A DNA stretch of 64,000 nt from Actinoplanes couchii (GTDB lineage: Bacteria > Actinomycetota > Actinomycetes > Mycobacteriales > Micromonosporaceae). The notes below the pieces were generated by a model. It saw only the letters and a list, made by a program, of their open reading frames with translations. It was not told where the DNA came from and did not search any database. Shown here one piece after another: positions 43,244-51,795 of the stretch (its first letter is position 1; each line of letters opens with the position of its first letter). The position numbers and the translations under genes are program-made. The DNA lies in contig NZ_BOMG01000092.1 in NCBI RefSeq assembly GCF_016862075.1, positions 1 to 64,000 on the forward strand. Direction: 5' to 3'.

Positions 43244-45819
43244 GGCTCGTCGAGGGCCGCCAGCAGCAGGCGGACCTCGTCGGCTCCGGACAGGCCGAGG
43301 TCGGTGTAGAGCGCCAGGGCCCGCCGGAACTGCTCACGGGCCGGCTCCGGGTCACCGAGGGCCCGGTGCGCCCGGCCCGTGCCGGCACAGGCGCGGGCCT
43401 GCTGCTCACGATGGCCGATGACGACGGCGACCTCGTGGGCGGCGGCATGCCGGTCGAGTGCCTCGGACGGGCGGCCGCCGGCGTGGGCGGCCTCGCCGAG
43501 ACCGTTGAGCGCCCAGGCCTCGCCGTCACGGTCGCCGGACTCCTGGAAGATCACCAGAGCCTGCTGATGGTACGCGGTGGCCCGCGCATGCCGGCCGAGG
43601 CGGATCTCCAGCAGCCCGAGACTGTCCAGCACGTACGCCTCGCCGTCGCGGTCACCGACCTGCCGGCACAGCTCCCGTGCCCGCCGCAGGTGCTCACCGG
43701 CCGGCTCGAACCGCCCCGACTGCACCTCGACGTGGGCCAGACCGTTGAGCATGCTCGCCTCGACGGTCGGGCTGCCGCCTTTCGGGAGCTGGGTCAGCGC
43801 CTGCTCCAGGTGTTCGGCGGCCACCTCGTACCGGCCCATCCGCCCCTGGTGGTTGCCCAGGTTGGCCAGCACGATCGCCTCGTTGGCCCGGTCGCCGAGA
43901 CGACGGTCCAGGGTCAGGGCCCGCTCGTAGTAGTCGACCGCCTCCTGATGATCGCCGGACTGGACCGCGATGGTGCCGAGGTTGTTCAGCGCCCGTGACT
44001 CACCCGTCAGGTCGCCGGTCTGCCGGAACAGGGCCAGCGCCTCCCGGCAGCACTCGGCGGCCAGCTCGTAGCGGCTCTGTTTCCGGTGCGCGACCCCCAG
44101 GTTGTTCACGGCGCTGGCCATCTCAGCCGGGTCGCCGGCGTCCCGGGCGGCCCGGTAGGCGTGGCCGTGCACGGCCACGGCGTCGAGGTGGTAGCCGCCT
44201 TCGAGGTAGCGGTACAGGACACGGGAGAACCGGGTGGCGTGACCCGGCCATCCGTGGGTGGCGGCGTGCGCGGCGACGGCGACCAGGGTGGGCCGTTCGG
44301 CGTCCAGCCAGCCTCGGGCGGCATCCGGATCGGCCAGCGCGGGCGCGGGCGCGGCCACCGGCGGGACCGCGGGCCGCAGGTGGGCCTCGGCGGGGTGCAG
44401 GACGTCGATCGCGGTCGCGGCGGTGGTGAGGTAGTGGTCGAACAGGCAGGTCAGGGCGGCCCGCCGGGCGGCCGGGCGGTCCTCGTCGTGGGCCCGGCCG
44501 GTGGCGTACGCGCGCACCAGGTCGTGGAAGGTGAACCGGCCCGGTGTGCCCTGCTGCAGCAGATGGTCGTCGCAGAGCTGCCGCAGCTCGTCCCCGGCGG
44601 TGGCCAGGTCGGTGCCGGTCAGGGCCGCGGCGGCGTAGGCGTCCAGGTCGTGGCCGGGGTGCAGGGCGAGCAGCCGCAGCAGCCGGGCCCGCTCCAGGGG
44701 AAGGTGCCGGTAGGACAGGTCCAGGGCCAGCGCGATGCCGTCGTCCAGACGCCGGTCCTGGTGGCGGTCGTCGAGCCAGTCGGCGTGGTCGGTCATCGTC
44801 CAGCCCGGTTTGGCCCGCATGTGCCCGGCCATCAGCCCGAGCGCGAGCGGCAGGTGGCCGCAGCGCCCGGCGATCCGGGCCACCGCGCCGGGATCGTCGC
44901 CGACCGGGATCAGGGGTGTCGCCCGGGTGAGGAACTGCCGGGCCTCGCCGGCGGTGAAGACGTCGACGGTGAGGTGGGTGGTGTCCGGCAGGCCGGCCAG
45001 ATGACGCCGGCTGGTGACCAGGACGAGACAGCCCGGCGTGTGCGGCAGCAGGTGCCGCACCTGGGCCGCGTCGGCGGCGTCGTCCAGCACCACCAGGGCG
45101 CGGAGACCGGTGAGCCGGCGCCGGTAGAGCGCGACCCGGGCCGCCAGGTCGTGCGGGATCTCCGGTCCGGGCACGCCCAGCAGGCCCAGGAACCCGTCGA
45201 GGACGGCGGCCGGATCGGCCGGCGGCTGGGTGGGATCCGGGTGGAACCCGCGCAGGTTCACGAACAGCACCCGGTCGAACGGCTGCTCCGCGGTGAGCGT
45301 GTGCCCGACGTGGACGGCCAGGCGCGTCTTGCCGACCCCGGCCATCCCCTCGATCGCGGAGATCACCACCGTGCCGCCGTCGCGGCGGCTGTCGTCGAGG
45401 ATCCGGCCGAGGCGGCCCAGCTCGGCGGTGCGGCCGGTGAACTCGGCCAGGTCCGGTGGCAGAGTGTCCTGGACATGGACCCGCGCGGCCGCCCGGTCCC
45501 GCCCGTCGACGATCCGCAACGCCTGACGCCACTGCTCCAGGTAACCCCGGTCCGGGTGCAGGGCCCGCACGACCGTGAGCACCAGCTCGGTGTTCAACCG
45601 GCGCCGGCCCGGCCGGAAGCAGTCGACCACCGTGGTCTTGCCGGCCATCTCGGCAGCCGGCCGGCCCGCCGCGCTCCACACGTCGTTGACGCGATTCCTG
45701 ATCGTCCGGTACGACGGGTCACCGGCCCAGACCTTCAACGCCCGCAGCTGTTCCGCGAGCCCGTCCAGGCTGGTGGCCGCACCCGGGTCGGGCAGCCCCA
45801 CGGCCACATTCCGCACCAT
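43210..45819 (-). CDS. STAND NTPase (NB-ARC) with C-terminal TPR repeats
   Basis: This 869-aa protein has three parts. The first is an N-terminal helical domain of about 105 residues typical of actinobacterial AfsR-like NB-ARC proteins (SYRTIRNRVNDVWSAAGRPA). The second is an NB-ARC ATPase with P-loop GMAGVGKT (158-165) and Walker B ALVVLDDAADA. The third is about eight TPRs (residues 570-850). Such proteins oligomerise on ligand binding and act as signalling switches; the ligand is unknown. It starts with ATG and is upstream of nothing obvious on its strand. Confidence 0.88.
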   Translation of the reverse strand: MVRNVAVGLPDPGAATSLDGLAEQLRALKVWAGDPSYRTIRNRVNDVWSAAGRPAAEMAGKTTVVDCFRPGRRRLNTELVLTVVRALHPDRGYLEQWRQALRIVDGRDRAAARVHVQDTLPPDLAEFTGRTAELGRLGRILDDSRRDGGTVVISAIEGMAGVGKTRLAVHVGHTLTAEQPFDRVLFVNLRGFHPDPTQPPADPAAVLDGFLGLLGVPGPEIPHDLAARVALYRRRLTGLRALVVLDDAADAAQVRHLLPHTPGCLVLVTSRRHLAGLPDTTHLTVDVFTAGEARQFLTRATPLIPVGDDPGAVARIAGRCGHLPLALGLMAGHMRAKPGWTMTDHADWLDDRHQDRRLDDGIALALDLSYRHLPLERARLLRLLALHPGHDLDAYAAAALTGTDLATAGDELRQLCDDHLLQQGTPGRFTFHDLVRAYATGRAHDEDRPAARRAALTCLFDHYLTTAATAIDVLHPAEAHLRPAVPPVAAPAPALADPDAARGWLDAERPTLVAVAAHAATHGWPGHATRFSRVLYRYLEGGYHLDAVAVHGHAYRAARDAGDPAEMASAVNNLGVAHRKQSRYELAAECCREALALFRQTGDLTGESRALNNLGTIAVQSGDHQEAVDYYERALTLDRRLGDRANEAIVLANLGNHQGRMGRYEVAAEHLEQALTQLPKGGSPTVEASMLNGLAHVEVQSGRFEPAGEHLRRARELCRQVGDRDGEAYVLDSLGLLEIRLGRHARATAYHQQALVIFQESGDRDGEAWALNGLGEAAHAGGRPSEALDRHAAAHEVAVVIGHREQQARACAGTGRAHRALGDPEPAREQFRRALALYTDLGLSGADEVRLLLAALDEPQEETSPRAGD

Positions 45820-45859
45820 ATCGACAATCTACTGTCTCCGCGGCCGGTGCGGCGCAGGG

Positions 45860-46018
45860 CTATTTCAGGGCTCGGCGGCCGTTCACCACTCCCAGGACGA
45901 TGGCGGCCACCAGGGCTACCGCGCCGAGGATCAGCAGCCACTTGACGGCCTTCAGGAACAGGCCGAGTAGCATCAGGATCACCGCGAAGACCACCAGGGT
46001 GGTCACCAGGGAACGCAT
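45860..46018 (-). CDS. Small membrane protein (52 aa)
   Basis: AAGGAG precedes the ATG by six bases. The product (MRSLVTTLVVFAVILMLLGL and onward) is two hydrophobic spans separated by KAVKW, ending NGRRALK. It lies between the P450 and STAND genes on the same strand, 53 bp after the P450 stop. Its function is unknown; similar tiny proteins are common in actinomycetes. Confidence 0.65.
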   Translation of the reverse strand: MRSLVTTLVVFAVILMLLGLFLKAVKWLLILGAVALVAAIVLGVVNGRRALK

Positions 46019-46071
46019 GTCGATCTCCTTCATACCGGGGTTGATCAGGGGATTCCCCGGCGGCCCGGATC

Positions 46072-47259
46072 TCAACCGTGGGTGGTCACCGGCAGTTCGG
46101 CGTAGCCGCGCAACGTCAGGCGATCGCGGAACGTCGGAGTGGCGGCCACCGCCAGATCCGGCAGCATCGTCAGCAGCAGCGGGAACGCCATCTGCGCCTC
46201 CAGGCGGGCCAGCGGCGCGCCCAGGCAGTAGTGGGCGCCGCCGCCGAACGACACCGGCTGGATGTTGGTGCGGTCCGGGTCGAAACGGTGCGGGTCGGGG
46301 TAACGGTCCGGGTCGCGGTTGGCGGCGCCGAGCAGCAGCATGAACTCGGCACCGGGTGGTAGATATCGGCCGTCGCCCAGGTCGAGGACCTCGCTCGCGG
46401 TCCGGGCGGCCATCTGGACCGGTGAGTCGTGGCGCAGGATCTCCTCGACGAAGGCCGGCGCCAGCGCGGGGTCGGCCCGCAGACGGGACGCCTGGGCGGG
46501 ATGGTCGAGCAGGATCCTGATCCCCGTACCCAACAGGTTGGTGGTGGTCTCGAATCCGGCGACCAGGAGCAGCACCAGGTTGGCCAGCAGCTCGCGCCCG
46601 GACAACCCGGTGTCGGCGGCGAGCGCGCTGGTCAGGTCCTCGCGCGGGGTGCGGCGGCGGTCGGCGATCAGCCCGGTGAAGTAGTCCTCCAGCTCGCGCC
46701 CGGCGGTGTCGGCGCGGGCCATCTCCTCCTCGCTGCTGATCGGTTCGAGGACCACGGTCAGGTCGGCGGCGCGCTGCCGGAACCAGGTGCGGTCGGTGTC
46801 CGGGACGCCGAGCAGGGCGCAGATCACCGCGATCGGCAGCGGGTAGGCGAAAGCGGTCACGAAGTCGGCCCGGGCGGGCATCGCCTCGATCAGGCCGGTG
46901 GCCGTGTCGCTGATCACGTCGCGGAGCCCGGCGACGCGGCGCGGGGTGAAGGTGGCGGCGGCGGCCCGGCGGATCCGGGTGTGGTCGGGCGGGTTGGTCA
47001 TCAGCATCGACTCGACGATCGAGCCGACGCCGCGGTTCTCCCGCCAGTCCGGCCAGAACTGGTCGTAGACGGCGGCGTCGTTGACCCGCAGCCCGGGATC
47101 GCGCAGGAGTCGGCTGGTCAGGGCGTGGGTGGTGACGAACCAGCGCCCGTCGAGGGCGGTGAAGAGCGGGGCGTGCCCGCGGAGCACGTCGTAGGCGGGG
47201 TACGGATCGGTGCGTCCCTCCGGTGTGAACAGTGACGTCAGCGCGGCCTCGAAGTCCAT
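46072..47259 (-). CDS. Cytochrome P450
   Basis: The 395-aa bacterial P450 has the oxygen-binding I-helix AGFETT (234-239), the K-helix ExxR (Glu273-Arg276) and the heme loop FGGGAHYCLG with Cys345 as ligand. GGAGGAGGG lies just before the ATG. No ferredoxin or ferredoxin reductase is adjacent, so redox partners are encoded elsewhere. The substrate is unknown. It is divergent from a receptor kinase. Confidence 0.94.
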   Translation of the reverse strand: MDFEAALTSLFTPEGRTDPYPAYDVLRGHAPLFTALDGRWFVTTHALTSRLLRDPGLRVNDAAVYDQFWPDWRENRGVGSIVESMLMTNPPDHTRIRRAAAATFTPRRVAGLRDVISDTATGLIEAMPARADFVTAFAYPLPIAVICALLGVPDTDRTWFRQRAADLTVVLEPISSEEEMARADTAGRELEDYFTGLIADRRRTPREDLTSALAADTGLSGRELLANLVLLLVAGFETTTNLLGTGIRILLDHPAQASRLRADPALAPAFVEEILRHDSPVQMAARTASEVLDLGDGRYLPPGAEFMLLLGAANRDPDRYPDPHRFDPDRTNIQPVSFGGGAHYCLGAPLARLEAQMAFPLLLTMLPDLAVAATPTFRDRLTLRGYAELPVTTHG

Positions 47260-47304
47260 GACCCTCCTCCACCGAATTCGTTTCAACTGCGTACTGTATG
47301 CCCG

Positions 47305-49395
47305 ATGAAAAGCCCCCTTCGTCCCGGTGACCCGGCGTCAATCGGTGGCTACGAACTGTTGGCCCGGCTCGGCGAGGGCGGCATGGGCGCGGTCTTCCTG
47401 GGCCGGCGTGACGACGGCGCGCTGGTCGCGATCAAGATCATCAAGTCGGAGTACGCCCACGAGGAGGAGTTCCGGGGCCGGTTCCGCAGCGAGGTGAAAC
47501 GGGCCCGGCAGGTGCCGCCGTTCTGCACCGCCGCGGTCCTCGACGCCGATCCGGAGCACCACACCCCGTACCTGGTCGTGGAGTACGTGGACGGGCCCAG
47601 CCTGGACGAGGTGGTGGCCAAGGAGGGCCCGCTCACCGGCAGCCGCCTGCAGAGCGTCGCGGTCGGCGTGGCCACCGCACTGACCGCCATCCACGGCGCC
47701 GGCGTGATCCACCGTGACCTGAAACCGCGCAACGTGCTGTTCGACCTCGGCGGGCCCAAGGTGATCGATTTCGGGATCGCCCGCGCGATGGAGGTGACCA
47801 GTCAGCACACCCACCCGGACCAGATGGTGGGAACGGTGGCGTACATGGCGCCGGAGCGGTTCGACGGCATCCACCGGGACATCACCCCGGCCGCCGACGT
47901 GTTCGCCTGGGGCGCGGTCATCGCGTACGCGGGCACCGGGCGCACCCCGTTCCGCGCCGATTCGCCGGTGGCCGTGGCCGCCCGCATCCTCACCCAGCCG
48001 CCGGACCTGACCGGGCTGTCCGGGCCGCTCGCCGATCTGGTGGCGCTGGCGCTGGCCAAGGATCCGGAGGACCGGCCGACCGCGCACGAGCTGCTCAACC
48101 TGCTGCTGGCCCAGAACACCGACCCGAACGGTTTCCACCGGCCGCCCGCGATCGACCCGCGGCTGCGTGAGGCCGCCGAGGCCGCCCAGCTGTCCGGTCA
48201 CCACGTCTCCGGCGGCGGCCCCCGTCTCGGCCTTCCGGTTCCACCGGCACAACCCCGCAAGAGCCGCCGATTGCGGACGGTCGTGGCCGCCACCGTCGCC
48301 GCCACGTTGCTGGCGACAGCCGTCGGCCTGTTCAGCCGTGGGGACGACGAGCCGGTCGGCTACGACGCGTTCCCGGCCGTGCAGGCCAGCATGCCGGTGC
48401 CCGGCGCGGTCCGTGGCCCGTGGGTGGTGGACGCCCTGGACCGGCGTGGCCAGTGGAACACCGATACGGGCGAGGTCTCCACCGGGCGGTGCACGTTCAA
48501 GAACGGGATGCACGTCTCCACCGAGTCGTACTCGATGATGTGCAAGGGCCCCGGCGAGACGTTCGCCGGTGACCAGCAGATCTCGTTCACCGCCGCCACC
48601 GACACCGAGCTGTCCTGTGCCGAGGTGCAGTTCCGGGCCACCGCTGACAAGTCGTACTGGCTGGATCTGTGCCCGCAGTTGATCCGGATCCGGCACGAGG
48701 GCGCGCTGCGCAGCGAGACCCTGGGTTCACAGGAGTCCGATCTGTTCGCTCCCGGCCAGCGCCGGAAGGTGGTCCTGACGCTGAGCGGCACGGATGCCTC
48801 GGTCGCCGTGGACGACGAGGTGATCCTGTACGCGACCCTCAACGATCCGGGTCTGCTGGCCGGCACGGTCCTGTTCGGGGTCGGCCCGATCGACGCCTCG
48901 AAGAATCAGGAGGCGCTGGTCAGTGTGGTCTTCGCGGACGCCGAGATCCGCCCGGTCGACGACGGCACGGTCCAGCCGGTCGCGCCGGCCACGTCGCTGA
49001 CGTTCACCGACGTCCGCAAGGGCAGTTCCACGTCGACGGTCGAGGTGCACGCGATCTACACCAAGCCCCGGTCGGTGGTGGTGGAGCCGGTGCTGTTCAT
49101 GACCGGGCCGGAGTACTGCGAGGCGTTCGGGCTGCAGCCGTCCGAGGAGGCGCCGTGCGAGCGGGCCTGGCTGACCGAGGACAGCAACATGACGGTGACC
49201 CTGCCGCTGTCCCCCGACCTGAAGATGTTCAGCGTCTTCGAGGATCCGCAGAAGTGCGCCGGCAACCCGGTGACCGTCGGCACCTGCAAGATCACCCCCG
49301 AGGCGGCGATCAAGCGCCTGGAGAGCTACTCCTGGTACGACATCACGGTCAAGGACGGTGTCGTCACCGCGATGGCCGAGCGTTACGTCCCCTGA
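47305..49395 (+). CDS. Receptor-type Ser/Thr protein kinase (PknB-like)
   Basis: The 696-aa kinase has an N-terminal Hanks-type domain (about 13-265). Its motifs are glycine loop GEGGMGAV, Lys44, HRDLKPRN (136-143), DFGIAR (155-160) and APE. A juxtamembrane linker, one transmembrane helix (about 323-343, VVAATVAATLLATAVGLF) and a 350-residue extracellular region without PASTA repeats follow. The outer part looks like two beta-sandwich domains and presumably senses a ligand. Its end overlaps the convergent PEP-utilising gene by 13 bp. Confidence 0.92.
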   Translation: MKSPLRPGDPASIGGYELLARLGEGGMGAVFLGRRDDGALVAIKIIKSEYAHEEEFRGRFRSEVKRARQVPPFCTAAVLDADPEHHTPYLVVEYVDGPSLDEVVAKEGPLTGSRLQSVAVGVATALTAIHGAGVIHRDLKPRNVLFDLGGPKVIDFGIARAMEVTSQHTHPDQMVGTVAYMAPERFDGIHRDITPAADVFAWGAVIAYAGTGRTPFRADSPVAVAARILTQPPDLTGLSGPLADLVALALAKDPEDRPTAHELLNLLLAQNTDPNGFHRPPAIDPRLREAAEAAQLSGHHVSGGGPRLGLPVPPAQPRKSRRLRTVVAATVAATLLATAVGLFSRGDDEPVGYDAFPAVQASMPVPGAVRGPWVVDALDRRGQWNTDTGEVSTGRCTFKNGMHVSTESYSMMCKGPGETFAGDQQISFTAATDTELSCAEVQFRATADKSYWLDLCPQLIRIRHEGALRSETLGSQESDLFAPGQRRKVVLTLSGTDASVAVDDEVILYATLNDPGLLAGTVLFGVGPIDASKNQEALVSVVFADAEIRPVDDGTVQPVAPATSLTFTDVRKGSSTSTVEVHAIYTKPRSVVVEPVLFMTGPEYCEAFGLQPSEEAPCERAWLTEDSNMTVTLPLSPDLKMFSVFEDPQKCAGNPVTVGTCKITPEAAIKRLESYSWYDITVKDGVVTAMAERYVP

Positions 49396-51695
49396 ACGAT
49401 CTCCACCCAGCCGTCGGTGCCGTGCACCCGGATCCGGGCGCCGTCCGGGATCAGCGTGGTGGCCGACTGCACGCCGACGACGGCGGGCAGGCCGTACTCG
49501 CGGGCGATCACCGCGCCGTGGGTCATCTGACCGCCGACCTCGGTGACCAGGCCCGTCACCACGACCAGCGCCGGGGTCCAGCTGGGGTCGGTGAACGGGG
49601 TGACCAGGATGTCGCCGGGGGCGAAGTCGGCGCCGGCCATGTCCCGGACCACGCGGGCCCGGCCCTCCACGGTTCCGGCGGACACCGGCAGGCCGATCAG
49701 GGCGCCGGGTGGTGCGTCGTCGCGGCGGTACGAGCCGTGCACGATCTCGCCGTCGGAGGTCAGCACCCGGGGCGTCGCCAGGGTCTGGAACCACCGGAAC
49801 TCGTCCTTACGGCGGCGGATCAGCTCCTCGTCGACCTTTCCGGTGCGTACGGCGGCGTGCAATTCCTGGAACGTCAGATGGAAGGCGTCCTCGTGATCGG
49901 CGAGCGGCAGCCGCTGCGCCTCGGCGAGCAGGGCTTTCTTGTAGACGAGATAGCGGGCCACGATCGCGTATTTCGGGTACTCCCGGTAGCCGATGAATGC
50001 CCGCAGACGGTCGATCATCTGCTCCGTCTCGGCGGCTTTGGCCTCGCCGTCGGGCAGGGCTCGTAGGCGTACCAGCAATTCCCGGGTCTTGGCCGCCGCC
50101 TGCCGTGCGCCGCGCTCGAATCGGCGGCGCGCCTCGCCGGGCGGGAAATGGCGGACGTTGTCCAGGATCAGCGGCAGCAAGGTGCGGGGGTGTTCGATCC
50201 ACCGGGGGCGGGTGATGTCGATCTCGGCCACGCAGCGCATGCCGTAACGGTCCAGATAGCCCTGGAAAGCGTCGCGGACCTCGGCCGGCAGATGGTCCAG
50301 GAAATCGTCGCCGGCGGTCTCCAGAACGGTGACCGTGTCCGGGTGCCGGCGCACGACGTCGGCGAGATCCAGCAGGTCCAGGCCCATTTCCGAGGTGATG
50401 TTGCCGGGGGCGGAGAGAGTGAGGGTGTCGGCGGCGTTCTTCTCCCCCAGCCATTGGGCCAGCCGGTCGTTGAGCCACCAGGTGGCGCCCATCCCGGCCA
50501 TGATCGCCTGCATGCTCCGGGGGTCGCCGAGCGAGCGCTTGTGCTCGGGGAAGGCGTCGTCGAGCAGGAAGTCGAACAGGGCGGTCCCGGTCTTGTCCGC
50601 GATCTCGTGCCGCAACGCCCGGATCGATTCCTCGCTGCTCGCGATCAGTTCCGGGACGATCGCCGGATCGGGAGAGGGCACCGAGAGCGGCGGCACCGGC
50701 CCGGATTCGAGGGGCCCGTCGCGTTCCAGAACGGTTTCCAGGGCGTCGCGGATCACCGGATCGCCTTTGCCCATCATGTCGAGCAGGGCGGGCCGGATCA
50801 CCGGATCGGCCAGCCGGGCGGCGACGTCGACGAACAGCCGCCCGCCCGCCTCGTGCATCGGCGCCATCGCGGTGAGCTGCCACATCGAATACCCGAGTGG
50901 TTTCATCGCGTCGGTCATCATCTGCTGGTGCCCGACCGAGACGTACAGATGCTTCGCGCCGTCGTCGGCCACCGGAATCGGGAACAGCGTGGTGATCGGG
51001 CGGCTCTGCACGATCCAGAACCGTCCGCCGGCCAGGCACCATTCGATGTCCTGCGGGCTGCCGAAATGCGCTTCGATCCGCCGGCCGAGCGCCCCGAGTT
51101 CATCGACCTGCGCCGTGGTCAGCAGCGAACCGTTCTCCGCCCCGACACGGAACCGGTCCGCGGCGGCCCGCCCGGAGACCAGCGCCTCGCCGAGCCCGGA
51201 AACGGCCTCCCCGACCGCGACGGTGCGATTCCCGCTCACCGGATCAGCGGTGAAAAGCACCCCACTGACCTCGGGATCGACCATTTCCTGGACGACCACC
51301 GCCATCCGCACCGCGTCGTGCGCGATGCCGCGATGCTCCCGGTAGGCCACCGCCCGCGCGGTGTTCAGCGATGCCCAGCACTGCTGGACGTGCTCGATCA
51401 CCGCGGCCGCGCCGGTGACGTTCAGATAGGAGTCCTGCTGGCCGGCGAACGAGGCGGTGGGCAGATCCTCGGCGGTGGCGCTGGAGCGCACGGCGTAGGC
51501 GCCGTCGCCGACCCGGGCGGTGATCTCCGCCCTGAGGTCCGCGGACATCTCGGTGGCCGCGGTGGTCACCACGAATCCGGCCGGAACCCGCACCCCGTCG
51601 ATGCGCGTGAGTTCCCCCAGGTTCGCGCCCTTGCCACCCGCGACGGCGCTGTGGGTCCGGTCCAGGTCACGCAGGTCCACCACGAGCTCGGTCAT
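49383..51695 (-). CDS. Rifampin phosphotransferase-like PEP-utilising dikinase
   Basis: The 770-aa protein has an N-terminal ATP-grasp domain of the PEP synthase type (GGKGANLGELTRIDGVRVPAGFVVT; AVRSSATAEDLPTASFAGQQDS), a long helical middle domain and a C-terminal swivelling His domain with GGQMTHGAV (His726). The middle domain is helical and unlike the TIM barrel of PEP synthase. That ATP-grasp/helical/His order is the rifampin phosphotransferase layout, though it is shorter than typical members. It would inactivate rifamycins by phosphorylation. No rifamycin-associated element was seen upstream. It is divergent from an exporter. Confidence 0.78.
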   Translation of the reverse strand: MTELVVDLRDLDRTHSAVAGGKGANLGELTRIDGVRVPAGFVVTTAATEMSADLRAEITARVGDGAYAVRSSATAEDLPTASFAGQQDSYLNVTGAAAVIEHVQQCWASLNTARAVAYREHRGIAHDAVRMAVVVQEMVDPEVSGVLFTADPVSGNRTVAVGEAVSGLGEALVSGRAAADRFRVGAENGSLLTTAQVDELGALGRRIEAHFGSPQDIEWCLAGGRFWIVQSRPITTLFPIPVADDGAKHLYVSVGHQQMMTDAMKPLGYSMWQLTAMAPMHEAGGRLFVDVAARLADPVIRPALLDMMGKGDPVIRDALETVLERDGPLESGPVPPLSVPSPDPAIVPELIASSEESIRALRHEIADKTGTALFDFLLDDAFPEHKRSLGDPRSMQAIMAGMGATWWLNDRLAQWLGEKNAADTLTLSAPGNITSEMGLDLLDLADVVRRHPDTVTVLETAGDDFLDHLPAEVRDAFQGYLDRYGMRCVAEIDITRPRWIEHPRTLLPLILDNVRHFPPGEARRRFERGARQAAAKTRELLVRLRALPDGEAKAAETEQMIDRLRAFIGYREYPKYAIVARYLVYKKALLAEAQRLPLADHEDAFHLTFQELHAAVRTGKVDEELIRRRKDEFRWFQTLATPRVLTSDGEIVHGSYRRDDAPPGALIGLPVSAGTVEGRARVVRDMAGADFAPGDILVTPFTDPSWTPALVVVTGLVTEVGGQMTHGAVIAREYGLPAVVGVQSATTLIPDGARIRVHGTDGWVEIVQGT

Positions 51696-51750
51696 AACCC
51701 AATCACAACCAGTCACCAACTCAATACTCTGTGCGCCGCCCCGATAGGTA

Positions 51751-51767
51751 AGACCGTCCGGCGGTCT
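51751..51767. promoter_or_regulatory. Palindrome in the dikinase/exporter divergent region
   Basis: AGACCG-TCCGG-CGGTCT is a perfect 6-bp-arm palindrome, 29 bp before the exporter start and 56 bp from the dikinase start. The spacing suits an operator for a regulator encoded elsewhere. Confidence 0.5.
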
Positions 51768-51795
51768 CGTCGGCAGGTTACGACAGGGGGACCGC

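Noticed and set aside
51696..51795. Rifamycin-associated element upstream of the rifampin-phosphotransferase-like gene
   Set aside because: The expected GC-rich RAE palindrome is not in the intergenic sequence; only an unrelated 6-bp-arm palindrome is seen.
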